Positions 1-13,559 of a stretch of 52,500 nucleotides of DNA are shown here, piece after piece. A program made the position numbers and the translations under genes. The stretch lies in NCBI GenBank assembly GCA_016946835.1, contig JACVTC010000021.1:1552501-1605000 (forward strand). Reading direction: 5' to 3'. The stretch is from Neocallimastix lanati (nom. inval.) (Eukaryota; Neocallimastigomycota; Neocallimastigomycetes; Neocallimastigales; Neocallimastigaceae). The notes beneath the pieces were generated by a model that was not told the DNA's origin, made no database searches, and worked only from the letters and a program-made list of their open reading frames with translations. Within the stretch, counting starts at the first letter, position 1; the number at the start of each line of letters is the position of its first letter.

Positions 1-113
1 AATAATATATTATACATATATACATATATATATATATATGTTCCTTTTTTTTTTTTTTTTTTTTTTTTCTCCATTTTTCATATATATAATTTTTTTTTAT
101 CTATTATAAATAG

Positions 114-840
114 TAGCTGGACACAATGATGAATTACCATTTGGATTAATTTTTTCTGGTTTCATGGTTTGTATTATGATCGGTTCTAGAATTTTCAATA
201 TTTTAACTCGACACAACTGGAAAGTTATTACAATTAGTATACCTGTCTTTTTCCTCGGTACTCTTTCTATGTTATTACCAATTATTACTATGGTAAGTTT
301 TTTTTTTTTTTTAAAAAAAAAAAATAAAAATAAAAATAAAATAAAATAAAATAAAATAAAATAAAAAATTAATAAATATGACACATATAAATAATTAACT
401 AAATTAATAAAAAATAATATAATTATATATTTACATAATTATTTATTTTATATTAATACAAATTAATAAATATATATATATATATTTCATATATATTTGT
501 ATATTGATTTAAACATATGCTATTGATATAGAATGAATATATTTTATATTGGGCTTTCGCTTTATTCGAAATTTGTTGTGGTATGTTCTTCCCAACCCTT
601 GGTTGTATTAAGAGTGAAATTATTCCAGAGGAAGTTCGTTCTTCTGTTATGAATCTCTTCCGTGTACCAATGAACGCTATTGTTGTTGTCGTTCTCTTAA
701 AGATTTCGTCTTTCAATCAAGAAGTTCAATTTATTATTTGTACTATTCTTTGTGCTCTTTCCTTACTTCTCTCTGGTTATATTCTTATTAAAGAAAAGAA
801 AAAGGCTAAAGCAGCTTCTTCCGAAAAGAAAGTAAATTAA
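114..840 (+). CDS. MFSD5-like major facilitator transporter, C-terminal part (5' end outside window)
   Basis: Two exons are visible, 114-292 and 532-840, joined in phase 0 across a GTAAGT...TAG intron. The first encodes LPFGLIFSGFM and the IGSR turn of a transmembrane helix. The second encodes FEICCGMFFPTLG followed by IPEEVRSSVMNLFRVPMN, then a last hydrophobic helix and a Lys-rich cytosolic tail ending at TAA 838-840. The EEVR-x-SVMN-x-FRVP block is the hallmark I know from the last helices of MFSD5, the family called molybdate-anion transporter. The family is a multi-pass membrane protein; molybdate as substrate is inferred from orthologues only. About 160 C-terminal residues are present. 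The acceptor could be at 114 or 117, because the sequence reads TAGTAG. Confidence 0.85.
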
Positions 841-2961
841 AATATATAAAATAATAATAATATTAATAATAATAATAATAATATATCATTATATTTATTT
901 GAAATAAATAATTTTTTAAATAGAAAAAAAAAATAAAAAATTAAAAAAAAAAATACTAACAAAATTTACATATATATACCTACTTCCATAATAATAATTT
1001 ATAAAAATCAATACATAATTTACTTTTGGTTTAATTCAAAATTTTGAACTAATAATGTAAATATAAAGCATACTATTAAAAAAAAAAAATTAAAAAAAAA
1101 ATAATAATAATAATAAAAATAATAATAATTTTATAAGAAAAAATTTAATAGAAATTATGAATCTATTTATAATATATAATTAATAATTTTTTTTTTTTTT
1201 TATCTTTCTTTCTTTCTATATATATATATATATATATATTTATATAATAAATAGATTATATTATGTAGATGGAAATATAGAACCTATCGTTTTGTTTTGT
1301 TTTTTTTTAATATTATATCTCATACGACTTCTTTTTCATAGAATTATTCATGTAAAAATATATTTGTAGCTTTTTTTGTAATTTAATAAATATATTAAAA
1401 TTTAAGTTATCGTAATAGTAAATTTTAATGTTTCAATACTTCATATATATACAAAGTTTTTTTTTTTTTTTATTTTATTTTATTTTATAATAATTTGTTT
1501 TAATATTTTATATTATTTTATAATTAATAATGAAATAATATTTTATTATTTATTATATATTACCAATGACTAAAATATAAAATTTAGTTTTCACTCATTA
1601 TAATTTTCTTTACAAATTAAAAAATAAAATAGGTTTGTAAAAAAAAATTATAATGAATAAATGATTAAAAACTAACAAAATAGCTTTTAACTACATAACA
1701 ATAAAATATATAATCAATTCAAGATGCAGTACTAATACATTAATATTATACATAGCTATGCTTGTTTAATAAGATTTTATAGCGAGACTAAACTACAATT
1801 TAAAATATATATTACACAATACTAAATAATATTAATAAGCAAATATTATTTATAAATGCATTATTTTACATGTAGTATGTATATGATGTTAATTAACTAG
1901 AATTATATAATGATATATTTATATATATCATACTTTATATGTAAAATATTTAATTATTATTTGTTTTTGTTTGAATTGAATTCACATTTATTGATTCAAA
2001 AGGTTTTAATTTGTTATTATATTAAATTTATTTATTTAATTTCTTGTTGGAGTTATGTACTTTTATTATAAATAAAGAATTTTCTTTTGAGTTTATATAA
2101 ACTATATCATGCAAAATTAAACAAGAAATAAACCCGAGCTATTAATGTTTAAAATTCTATTTATGTAAAAAAAAATTTTTTTTTTTTTTTTGTATTAATT
2201 AATAATTAAAATAACATAACATATTTAGTAAAAGTTTTGCTTTCTAGTTATCAAAACTACGCCATATATAATCATAATTCCAATAAGTGTTATATTAGTT
2301 ACAAACGTGTTCTTTGATAATATAAAATAATTATAATAGAGATAATAATGATTAGTATTAATATATTCCTATGAAATCTATTTATCCAAATAACGAAAGA
2401 ATATTGAGAAAACCCTAATTATAATAAAAAAAAAATATATTTTGAAAAACATATTACTAACCCTAGAACAGATTATTATAAATCTAATAAATAGAATTAT
2501 GATAATTTTAAATCTGAGGTTAGTCTTGATATAGCTAAAAAAAAAAGTGAAGCAAACGGGTGTAACTAGATATTACCTTTTTACAGCTGAAAAATAAACC
2601 TATTTGTTTGAAAGATATATGAATGTGAAAAGATGGGGAAATGATAGTTTGTAAATATGTTGAAAGAACTTATATAATATTTTATTTATAGCTAATAATG
2701 ATTAAGATACTAAAAAAAAAAAAAAAAAAAAAAAAGTGTTAAATTTATTGAAAATATTTAAGTATGATTAAAAAATGTTTCCATTAAAATAGAAATAATA
2801 AATTTTTAGGTCTTAGTGGAGATGGTCATCCAGAAGAACTTTCTTGAATATGTAGAGTTTAATAGATGCTGTACAAACTATTATAAATAATTCTAATATA
2901 AATTGTAGAATTGTACAAAGAAAAAGAGGTCTCCTTTATAATTGTCCATGTAATATTCTTA

Positions 2962-3006
<45 letters not shown>

Positions 3007-3499
3007 AAGGATATTAAACGAAAATATAAATGAATTGTTAAAAAAAAAAAATTTAAAGTACAAAAAAAATATATATATATATTAATATAAAAGAATTATT
3101 AAATGTAGATAATATTCATGAATATTATGAGAAAATTGAAAACAATGATAATTTTGATGATTTTTTTTTTTTTTTTTTTTGGAATAGTTTGATTTATATA
3201 TAAGATAATAATAGTTATAAATTCATAGAAGAAGAATGAAATAAAATAGATAAAATAGTGAAAAAATATTAAATGAAGTAGCTAACGGCGTACAAAAAAC
3301 ATGATAATCTGATTTCTAAAAACAACAAATGAAAAAAAAAATTAATGATCTTCAATAAAAATACTTTTATCTAAACTAAAAAATTTTTCTAAATAATATT
3401 GGGAATGATAATTGAGATGAATATAATGAAAGTTAGAATATAAATATTATTGACGATAATAAAGTTTCTAAATCATAATATTTTTGAATTTTTTTTTTA
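841..3499. other. Gene-poor intergenic DNA with A/T homopolymers
   Basis: After the transporter stop there is about 2.7 kb of A/T-rich sequence with poly-A and poly-T runs (for example near 2712-2735 and 2968-3004) and no convincing exon. A short open stretch at about 2810-2890 and coding-looking shards at about 3110-3300 have stop codons every few dozen bases and match nothing I recognise. They may be decayed repeat DNA belonging to the family copy that starts just downstream. Confidence 0.5.
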
Positions 3500-3910
3500 T
3501 TACAGCCACAATTATAACGAAACTTTAATCTTTATTCATTTTTTTTCAATTATGAATTACATGAATATTTTTTTTTTTTATTAAAATAAAAAAACACAGA
3601 ATTAATAAAAAATATATATATTACTTGTCTGATTAGAACATAATAATAATAATTTAAAATAGTTTATAAATTTTCAGAGTGGCATTGGCCCTGCCAGCCT
3701 GTCTTAACTACATTTTCAACATTAACGCTCCTTGGTTTCTTTTGCGCCTACAACAATAGGAATAGTATCCCCTTTCTTGCTTGTCGAGTAACTAGTCCTT
3801 AGGCATAATTTCCTGTAAAGGGAGAGCCGCAAATCGATCGATCTATTCACTACATTATTAGTAACGATACTATAATTTTCACCATCACTAATATTAATAT
3901 CACTAATTTT
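3500..3910 (-). repeat. Dispersed repeat family, copy A (inverted, internally deleted)
   Basis: This segment is much richer in G+C than its surroundings (3680-3840) and reads on the minus strand as the same family found at 13.6-14.5 kb on the plus strand. Shared blocks, in minus-strand order: a block containing TATCGTTACTAAT (about 3850-3890), one containing GGCTCTC..TTTACAG (about 3800-3830), a 26-base core around AGGCT-GCAGGGCCAATGCC (3681-3708) and an AATAAAGATTAAAG block (about 3520-3535). On the minus strand part of it reads as a basic peptide for about 40 codons before a stop. No terminal inverted repeats or target duplication could be defined, so the element class is unknown. Confidence 0.7.
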
Positions 3911-4541
3911 ACTATTTTTTTTTTTTTTTTTTTTTTTTGTTATAATTAACTAAATCAATAAATAATGGCAAAATTAAATGATGAAATAATGAATCACACT
4001 ATATCAGATTCCAATAAAGAATTTACTATTGCAACAAAAAATAATAAAAATAATCCCCTAAAAAATTCAAATTACAATTAATTTTCAAATTAGATGACAT
4101 TTGTCGCAGTCTCAGCTGCTGGAAATGAATAATAAATAACTATTTTGTTATACTTCAAAAATAACATTTAAAAATTTTGATAAACTTCACTAACTCATGA
4201 ACAATTTAAATATTAATTTAATTTTTTAAAGCGTTTATCTAAACAAAATGAAATTAATTAAAAATCAATTTAATCAATAATAAAATTTTCTTCTCCTCTT
4301 TAATTAAGTAATAATTTCAATATAATTAATAATAAATAATTAACAAAATATAAATATATATATAACACGACTTTAATATCAATTCTATACACATACTCCT
4401 TTTTTTTTTTTTCTATATATTTTTTTCAAGTTTATTTTATATTTCTTTCATTGAACAGTTCAACAAAGAGAAATTAAATTAAGATATGGCTGTACTTTTT
4501 ATGCTTTCTTAAGAATTAAAATTTATTTTTTTTTAATAAAT
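3911..4541. other. Intergenic DNA downstream of the ubiquitin-eS31 gene
   Basis: A/T-rich with no gene recognised. A G+C-richer patch at about 4095-4125 may be the outer end of repeat copy A. The part from about 4440 to 4541 probably contains the 3' untranslated region of the minus-strand ribosomal gene. Confidence 0.4.
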
Positions 4542-5135
<594 letters not shown>

Positions 5136-5986
5136 CTTGAAAAATCAATTATTTTTTAATGATTTTCTGTCTTCAATATCAATCAACTTTTTTTAAATAA
5201 ATTTATTACGTAAATTAGCTTGCTTTTCAATTATTTGTTTGAAATGGAAGCGTCCTCACTTACTCAAATTATAATTTATTTAAAAAAATATTAGGTACAA
5301 AAACAAAAAATAAAAATAAACTTAGAGTAAAAAAAAAAAAATAAAAAAGAATGAAAATTTTTATTTTTATATTTGTATTAAAAAAAAAAAAAAAAAATTC
5401 ACGTTCTTTGAGCCAATAATAATCGTTACACAATTAAAAAAAAAAATAAAAAGGGATAAATCTTAAAAAATATAAAATATATAAAAATATTTAGAAGTAA
5501 AAAAAAAAAATTAATTACATTAATGTATACTTTTTGTATTTATTTTGTATATTTAAAATTATTATTTATATTTTTAATTAAAATTAAAATTAGAATTATT
5601 ATAAAATCTTAAACTTTAAAAATCCAAAAAAAAAAAAAAAATTATTTTAAAAAAAAATATTATTTATTTTATGCATTTTATTAATGAAATCAAGATATGT
5701 TTTATAATAATTGGATTTATGTTAGTAAATTTGTAATTAAATACAAATACCATTAAAAGAAAATATATTTTAAATAATTTAAAATTGAATAACTATTCCA
5801 TAGAAAAAAAGAATAATAATAAATAATCATTGAATAGAACAAAAAAAAAATTATAAATAGAATAAAAAAATAATAATAATAATTAAAAATATAAATAATA
5901 AATATAAATATTTAAATAGAGTAGATTATTTTATATAATTTCTAATTAATATATATTTTATAATTTTTTAATATTTTTAATTTTTA

Positions 5987-6017
<31 letters not shown>

Positions 6018-6124
6018 TTTTTTTTATCAATTAAATAATGTAATTAATAGAATAATTAATGCTTTATAATTATATATAGTAATTAATATCATATAATATT
6101 ATTTTCAAATTTTTTTTTCATTGT
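5136..6124. other. Intergenic region between RPS27A and WDR75
   Basis: Nearly pure A/T with many A runs. The first about 150 bases (5136-5280) have a little more G+C and would be the leader and promoter of the minus-strand ubiquitin-eS31 gene. I see no exon, RNA gene or ordered repeat. Confidence 0.4.
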
Positions 6125-6272
6125 TCAAGCTTTTAATTCTTTTGTTATTAATTCATTAAATATATTATTCATAAATGTAAGATCTTGCTTTTTACTTTCA
6201 CCCTTAATACTTCCTAATTTCTTTATTGGTTCAATATTTTTAACCTCTTCTACATTTTCTTTTTCATCTTCC

Positions 6273-6312
<40 letters not shown>

Positions 6313-7996
6313 AAATTTTATTAATAATAATAATATATTAAACTAATGCTAATGCTTAAACTATAAATTTATATATATATATATATATAACTAAAATATT
6401 AATATATTACTTCTTTTCTTCTGGTTTAATTATTTCCTTTTTATCCATACAATTATTCATAAATACTTCGAATGGTGTAGACAATGATACCATAATATGT
6501 GAAGACAAAGTGGTAGCAAATGGTGAGTTGTCTAAAGCCTTCTTTTTCATTGTCTTTTTTTGAGATATGATTTCATTTTCTTCAGATGAAATAGAAATCT
6601 TACCAAACATAGAATTGAATAATTCTTGTTGAGCTTCAATACTATTTGCTACATCTTCAGGTTTATTTTCGTCCACCTTCTTACGGTTAAACTGAATAAT
6701 TTCAGATTTAGAACGATTAAGTAGTTTTAATGAAAAGTCCTCACCCATATATAATATATAGGAGCCTTCTTCCTTATCTGGTAAATAAATTATGGAACGG
6801 TATGGTTTATCTGTAACTCTAAAGCAAGATAATGGGAAGTAATAGTTTGGATCAAAAATAAGTAGATAGAATCCTTCAAAATCATTAGATTTTATACCAA
6901 CCATAAATTGATTTGTATATGGATCTAATACTAATTGATCTACAGCTAAACGATAGCACCAACAAACAGAACAAGTTAATAAACTCCAAACATATAAATA
7001 ATTACTACTATTTGCAACTAAGTAATAAGAATTTGGAATAAAATGCATATTAAGAATTGACTCTTTTTGTGGAGAGTAGGATAATACATATTGAAGTGTA
7101 TTATTATATGGATTCCATAAAGATATTTCTTGTTCAGCAACAACAGCTAAAACTGAACCATCATCAGAAAACGAAACTTCTCCTAACTTTTTATTTTTAT
7201 ATTCACAAACTGAACGACAATTCCATGAATAGGATGGATTATTCTTAGTAGGTTCATTTAATTGCCAAACTTTAAACTTACGATCTTGACCAGTGGTAAC
7301 TAAAAGTGGGGTATTCTCAGTACTATTATTAAATTTCATTGAATAAACAAACCCTTTACCATGTGGATTATCAATTTGGGTATTTTGTACATACTCTTGA
7401 ATATCTTCATTAAATTCCCAAATCTTTAAAGATGTTTCAATTGGGAAATATTTATCTTCACGAGTATCCACAGTAGCTAACCATTTACCATTAGCACTGA
7501 ATACTGCTAAAGTAATGATTGGTTTCCTTATTTTTTCATCTTCAATTCTTGATATATAATTACGTGAAACAACAGTCAATTCATTTGACATTTTTTGATT
7601 CTTAATATCATAAAATTGAAGAGATCTTTCACACTTAGTAACAAGGAAGTTATGACGTGGTTCAACAGCAAGTTCAACGGCTTGCTTATAAATAATTGGA
7701 GATTCTGCTGATAAAATATTTTCCTTAAATGAAGCCATCTTTATACCACTAAAAGTTTGTTTTATATTCATATCGGATGAAGTGATAACATGAATAGTAC
7801 TATCTTCTAAATAGGTTGCAAATAATGTATTACTATTATTAATTGAAATAGATTGAATTGGTGATCCAAGTCTTGGAATAAAACTCTTTTTTCTAGTTTC
7901 CAATTGCCAAATTACTAATACTGCTTCTTCACCACCAGACATTAAATAATAACCTAGATTTATATTAAAAATTTTAATATAAGATAAGTTTTCAAT

Positions 7997-8033
<37 letters not shown>

Positions 8034-8390
8034 ATTCGTTGTAAATTATTAGCTAAAAATAGTATTATTATATTAGCAAAATTATTATACCATCAGCAGT
8101 GAATTTCATGTTTCTTACACCATGCGAATGCCAGTGCATTGTTGATTCGACATAAGAATTATTATTAAAGTAATCTCCAAGACAATATCTATTTTAATAA
8201 AAATTGTTAATTCAAATTACTTTTTATTAAATAATTGTTCAATGTAAAATATTTTATAATATTTAATAATTATTTTTATTATTTCATTTTTATTATTACA
8301 TTAATGTAATAGCACCAATGATGTTACCCAATACAATGTAATGATTTTTGGGATGGAATGTAAATGAAGTAATAATTTCATTATGCTTAA

Positions 8391-8428
<38 letters not shown>

Positions 8429-9201
8429 ATTTTGTAAAATCAATATGTATTAATTAAAATATATAAAAATAAATGAAAATAAAAATAGATATATAATATT
8501 AATTAATTATTAAATGGTTATAATTAATCATTATAATTTTTAAATTATTACATTTTTTCGGTGTATGTTTTATTAAATGAATTTAATAATAAAACTTCAT
8601 TTTCACTAATAATAGCAATATATTTTCCATTTGATGAAACTTCAAAGAAATCATATTTATTAATTTTCATAACTTTCTGACATTTCTTATCTTTAAGATT
8701 ATATAAATATAAAACATATTCTTTATCGTCTATTATTATTTTTTTTTCAGTATTACCATTTATATTTAAATTCCAAATTCGTTTATAATATATAGTAAAA
8801 AAAAAACAATGGGCATATAAGTAAATGAATTAGAATTAATATAATAAGATTTTTACAAATTAATCTAAATAATTATATTTATTACTAGAATTTGAAACAA
8901 AATAGGCATTATGTGGATCTTTTTCAATAAATTTAAATTCTCTAATATTGAAATTTAATTTCCATGACTAATTTTTTTTTTAATTATATAAAAATATAAT
9001 TTAATAAAATGAAATTGGGTGTTTAAATATAAATTTTTTATTTTTTAATTTTTTTTTTTTTTTTTTTTTATTTTATTTTATTATAAATTGAAAATAATTT
9101 TCGTTTTTTCAGTTTTTTCAGTTTTTTCAGTTTTTTCATTTAAAATTTAAATACCAATATTATAAACATATTTATATCAAAATAAAAAAAAAATAAAATA
9201 A

Positions 9202-9235
<34 letters not shown>

Positions 9236-9728
9236 TATATTATATCTTACATTTACTAATGATGAATCTTGAATATTCCAATGCTGTATAAGACCATTTG
9301 ATAAAACTGTATAAATATGATTTGGAATTGTTTGATCCAATTGTACAGCAACTATTGAAACATTTGCATCTTCAACGGTTTTAATTGACTTAATCAAAAA
9401 TCCCGTAACAATACTTTGAACTGTAATGTTTCTACCGGATGCACAAATTATATATCTTTATAATATATATATATAAATTATATAAATTATATATAAATAA
9501 TGATGCTTATTATTAATTCAAAATTATTTCGAACTTTCAATTTTTAAAAATAATTTTTTAATAATGTAAATAATGTACTTTAAATTATCTCTTTATATTA
9601 TCTAAATTAATAATTTAAGAAACATTAATTATAATATTTTTATTATCTAATTACTTTGAATCAATTGAAAAAATTGGGGGTAAATTTATTGAAAAACTTC
9701 CAACTACTGTGGTTCCAGTAACTTCCAT
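6125..9728 (-). CDS. WDR75: WDR75 / Utp17-type WD40 protein of the small-subunit processome
   Basis: Eight exons, read right to left: 9655-9728, 9251-9455, 8886-8967, about 8552-8795, 8300-8392, 8091-8188, 6411-7953 and 6125-6272. Family landmarks in order are SIDSKYIICASG, SNGLIQHWN, the LMSGGEEAVLVIWQ repeat, SFIPRLGSPIQSIS, FSANGKWLATVDTRED, LVTTGQDRKFKVWQL and FSDDGSVLAVV. Together they follow vertebrate WDR75 block by block. The protein, about 830 residues, is close to the family length and consists of two WD40 propellers. Known role: t-Utp subcomplex subunit, needed for rDNA transcription and early 18S pre-rRNA processing in the nucleolus. The TAA at 6407 lies inside the last intron; exon 8 adds about 49 acidic/basic residues ending ITKELKA. 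The acceptor of intron 3 could not be found (see findings), so the start of exon 4 is approximate. Confidence 0.9.
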
Positions 9729-9971
9729 TTTATTTTTATAATTTATATAATTAATTATTATAAGAAAATGTGATTTAAATTATATCCAAAAAAATAAGCA
9801 TATAAGTTATAGTAATATAGTAATTTCTATTATGAATTAAATCTTCTATTTAAAAAAAAAAATAATAATAACTCAAAATGACTTTTATATAAATATAACA
9901 AATTCTCTATATTCTATAATAAATACATAAATAATAATTAATAAATTCAAATTAATAGTAATTTAATTAAG

Positions 9972-10022
<51 letters not shown>

Positions 10023-10129
10023 CAAATATAACTTAACGTTAAATTAATAAATTTAAAAGATAAGATAATGAAAAAAAAAATATGTTACTTAGTCAAATAT
10101 AACAATATAATTTTTTTTTTTTAAAAAAA

Positions 10130-10169
<40 letters not shown>

Positions 10170-11079
10170 TCTTTATATTGTAATATATTATACTAATATA
10201 CTATTTATAATTATACTAAAACTTATTATATAAAACAAAATTAACAACAATACTATTGAATTATTAAAAATAAAAATCAATTATCCATCAAAAGTATTTT
10301 AATTTTACATTTTAAAAACTATAAAAATATTTAATAATTATATTTTTTTATAAACTATTAAATTATACAATAACTAGCATTCAATTGATCATATTATATT
10401 AGCAATTATTAGTAGCATTATTAATTATTATTACTATTGTTAATAATAATTATTACTAATTATTAACAATTTTTTTTACTAATTATTTACTAATTATTAA
10501 CAATTTTTTTACAATAACTCTACTTCTAAATCTTATTATTTCAGGTCTCATATATATATATATTTTATAAATATTCAAAATTTACGCCAATCACAACTTA
10601 AAATTATATATTTTTTATACTTTTTTTTAAACTTTTATTATTTTTTTAAAATTTAAATATTTAAATTTTAATTTAATGTAAAGATTTACTTAATATTATG
10701 TATTTATATCATAAAATCATGTGTTAATAAGAGTTTTATATTTTCTATTAAACTTACATATGAAATAATTAATAAATAAAAAAGGTATATTTTTTAATTG
10801 AATTAATTTAAATGAATTTCAATTGTATTTTTAACTTTAATAATTTATATACTAAATTAATTTAAATTCTATTATTGAAAATTAATGTTTTTTTTTTTTT
10901 TTTGGCTTAGTTATTTATTATATACATTATATTGATGAAATTAAAATAAAAATAAATGATGTATAATTTAATATAGGTATTTTTATGCTTCATATTAAAT
11001 TAAATTTCGGAATTACTATTTAAACAGAAATTTCAAAATTCTAAATTTTTATTTAATTAATTAATTAAAATTTTAATAT
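9729..11079. other. Intergenic region between WDR75 and POP5
   Basis: A/T-rich with long A runs at 9976-10019 and 10135-10164, and a duplicated ACTAATTATTAACAATTTTT-like segment at about 10455-10510. No gene recognised. It holds the WDR75 promoter on its left and the POP5 3' end on its right. Confidence 0.45.
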
Positions 11080-11796
11080 TTAAACTTCAATAGACATAAT
11101 ATCGTTATATGACTTTTGTATATGTTCTTCTATATCAAAATTATCGTTTTTTGTATCTATATAAAATATATTTATAATAAAATAAATAAATAAATTAGAA
11201 TTTCATTTAAATTTCAAATTATTTTATTTTATTTAAATATTGTAAAATATACTTTTGCTTTTAGCAATTTTTGAATAAATTGATAATAATTGTTCTTGGT
11301 CATATTTTATAGCTGCTTTTTGTGTTGATTTTATTGTACCTTTTATTTAAATAATATCTAAGATTAATGATACATTTTAATCAATAAAATATTATTATAT
11401 ATAAATTATTACCTCCAACATGTAAAACTCTTATTAAGCACCCATTGTTTTGTATATTATTGATAAAAGTTAAGCTTGCCCATATCATATTGAATTGTTT
11501 CCTTGATGAACGCAAAATACCAATTTTTGTCACAGGGCTAAAATACTTTACTATACAATTATAAAAATCTTAATAAAATTTTTCTTTTTTTTTTTAAAAT
11601 TAAAATATAATTTAATTTTATAAAAATTACTTGTAAACGAAGACTGTATTATCCCTATCCCATATGCTCCAAAATTTTGTTCTATAGAAGTTTTAATAGC
11701 TTTTGAAATGATACTATAATTAACATTTATTTTCTTTTCCTCATCTTCATCATATACAATTTCAAATAATATATATCTATTCTTAAAACGAACCAT
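11080..11796 (-). CDS. POP5: POP5, protein subunit of RNase P and RNase MRP
   Basis: Four exons, read right to left: 11631-11796, 11413-11550, 11253-11339 and 11080-11156. All introns are in phase 1 with GT-AG ends, giving about 155 residues (human 163). The start MVRFKNRYILFEIV is the diagnostic Pop5 N-terminus. Later come GAYGIGIIQSSF, TKIGILRSSRKQFNMIWASLTFI (the KIGILR / W-x-L-x-F block) and RVLHVGGTIKSTQ, where the VGGTI loop is split exactly by an intron. Pop5 is an RRM-like fold protein that packs on the catalytic RNA. In RNase P it supports tRNA 5' processing and in MRP it supports pre-rRNA cleavage, in the nucleus and nucleolus. The C-terminal tail is short and acidic. It is divergent from RPS2 with 533 bases between. 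Confidence 0.95.
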
Positions 11797-12095
11797 TTTG
11801 GAATATTACTGTTTTTATTAAAAATTATGATATTAAATAATAATATAACAATAAGTTATTATGGAAAAAGAAGAAATTATCATATAAAACTTTACTTCAC
11901 AATTATAACAATTATACAATTTTTTCATACTTTAAATTATATTTTTCTTCTAATAATGGGAAAATAATTTACTAAATTATATTTACTAAAAATTTTAATA
12001 TTAATTTAATATTAAATTTTTATATTTTTTTATATTAAATTTTATTTATAATAAATATTATAATATTCAATAACACTATTATATATTGTTAACAT

Positions 12096-12131
12096 GATTG
12101 GTTTTTAAGAAATTATTTTTATTTTGATTGG
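12096..12131. promoter_or_regulatory. Two GATTGG (inverted CCAAT-type) boxes upstream of RPS2
   Basis: GATTGG occurs at 12096-12101 and 12126-12131, 30 bases apart, in a tract that is otherwise nearly all A/T. CCAAT boxes are bound by the HAP/NF-Y complex in fungi. Whether these act on RPS2, on POP5 or on neither is inference from position. Confidence 0.3.
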
Positions 12132-12235
12132 ACTAAATTTATAATTATTTTTTCAATAAGTATTCCTTTCTAACGATAAAGTTTATTCTCTCTCTTTCAA
12201 GCTTTTTTATATTAAAATTTGCTTATAGATTAAAC

Positions 12236-12329
12236 GTAATTATTTAATGATTTTTTTTAATATATGAATAAATATGCAAATGCTTTTAAATGAATGAATA
12301 AAATTAATATTTTTGTTTTTTATAAATAG
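12236..12329 (+). other. Possible 5' UTR intron of RPS2
   Basis: A GTAATT donor at 12236 and a poly-T tract followed by ATAAATAG ending at 12329 would form a 94-base intron. It abuts the ATG directly, just as splice acceptors look elsewhere in the window. The following ORF is complete without it, so this would be a leader intron. Confidence 0.5.
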
Positions 12330-13094
12330 ATGGCGGATCAAAATCCGACCGAAGGTCAACAACGTGGTTTCGGACGTGCTCGTCGCGGTGGACGTGACAG
12401 AGGTAACAAGGAAGAAAAGGGAAAGTGGGTTCCAGTCACTAAGCTTGGTCGTTTAGTTAACGCTGGTTTAATTGGCTCCATTGAAGAAATCTACTTATAC
12501 TCTCTTCCAATCAAGGAATACCAAATTGTCGACTACTTCCTCAAGAACTTAAAGGATGAAGTTATGAAGATCATGCCAGTTCAAAAGCAAACTCGTGCCG
12601 GTCAAAGAACTCGTTTCAAGGCTTTCGTCCTTATTGGTGACTACAACGGACACGTTGGTCTTGGTGTTAAGTGTTCTAAGGAAGTTGCCACCTCAATTCG
12701 TGGTGCTATTATTCTTGCTAAGTTAAGTATTGTTCCAGTCCGTCGTGGTTACTGGGGTACTATTCTTGGTGAACCACACACTGTCCCAAGTAAGGTTACT
12801 GGTAAATGTGGTTCTGTCATTTGTAGATTAGTACCAGCTCCACGTGGTACCGGTATTGTTGCTGCTCCAACTCCAAAGAAGGTTCTTCAACTTGCTGGTA
12901 TTCAAGATGTTTACACTACTTCACGTGGTAGTACTCGTACTTTAGGTAACTTCGTCAAGGCTACTTTCGCTGCTATTGCCGATACTTACTCTTACCTTAC
13001 TCCAGATCTCTGGGCTGAAACTGAATTCACTCCAGTTCCATTCGAACAACACTCTGAATTCTTACAACAAAGTGAAAACAAGAAGCACTATTAG
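12330..13094 (+). CDS. RPS2: 40S ribosomal protein uS5 (S2)
   Basis: Single uninterrupted coding exon of 254 residues, the same length as yeast Rps2. It has an N-terminal [14 protein letters not shown] segment like the RGG tails methylated in other eukaryotes. Then follow the S5 double-stranded RNA-binding domain (about residues 75-140, with [18 protein letters not shown]) and the C-terminal S5 fold with [34 protein letters not shown] and [16 protein letters not shown]. uS5 lies near the mRNA entry of the small subunit and contributes to decoding accuracy. Codon use is strongly biased to GGT, CGT and AAG, with C-ending codons, unlike other genes here, as expected for a highly expressed gene. 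The first ATG follows an AG that may be a splice acceptor. Confidence 0.97.
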   Translation: MADQNPTEGQQRGFGRARRGGRDRGNKEEKGKWVPVTKLGRLVNAGLIGSIEEIYLYSLPIKEYQIVDYFLKNLKDEVMKIMPVQKQTRAGQRTRFKAFVLIGDYNGHVGLGVKCSKEVATSIRGAIILAKLSIVPVRRGYWGTILGEPHTVPSKVTGKCGSVICRLVPAPRGTGIVAAPTPKKVLQLAGIQDVYTTSRGSTRTLGNFVKATFAAIADTYSYLTPDLWAETEFTPVPFEQHSEFLQQSENKKHY

Positions 13095-13559
13095 ATTGAT
13101 TGTTTGAAATAAAATAATCCTTTAAGTGAATAAATAAAATTTTAAAAATAATTTTGTGTTTGTTTTAAATTTAGTTGTGAAGTTTTGTGTAAATATGATA
13201 ATATTTAATGATGTTTTTTAGTAATATTAAAATTTATGTTTATATTGTTAATTATATTAAATATAATATGAAGTTGGTAATGATAAATGAATATGTAATA
13301 ATGGAATTAAAGAAAGATATTGGTGTTAAAATAATTTATAAATAATTATTAAATTATCAAATAATATATTATTACTAGTATTGTATAATTAAAAAAGCTA
13401 ATTAGAGTTATATAATCATTATTAGCATTGTATTTTTATTTTCATTATTTAAATATTATATAAAAAAGTCGTTTTGTTAATGTTTTAAAACACAGAATAT
13501 AAAAATATTCTAATTAAATGTGGATATAAACAAGAGGTTGTTTCGGTAATATCTTAAAT
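13095..13559. other. RPS2 downstream region
   Basis: A/T-rich. The first about 100 bases include AATAAA-type hexamers at about 13109 and 13130 that could serve as polyadenylation signals. No exon or repeat recognised up to the repeat family copies. Confidence 0.4.

Larger units (their letters stand above)
11797..12329. other. Shared divergent promoter region of POP5 and RPS2
   Basis: This is the only spacer between two divergent genes for ribosome-related products. It is A/T-rich apart from a short mixed patch at about 12090-12200 that contains two GATTGG boxes, a TTCCTTTCTAACG segment and a CTCTCTCTTTC pyrimidine stretch. That patch is the likely RPS2 core promoter. A possible 5' untranslated intron follows it. 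Confidence 0.45.

Noticed and set aside
2410-2470. AACCCTAA telomere-like words
   Set aside because: Only single isolated copies (also at 13739); no array.
3660-3840. G+C-rich island considered as a tRNA or small RNA gene
   Set aside because: No cloverleaf or B-box-like GGTTCGA sequence; it aligns instead with the repeat copies at 13.6-14.4 kb.
6407-6410. TAA as the stop of WDR75
   Set aside because: It lies within a GTAATA donor; exon 8 (6125-6272) continues in frame with an acidic tail and ends at TGA.
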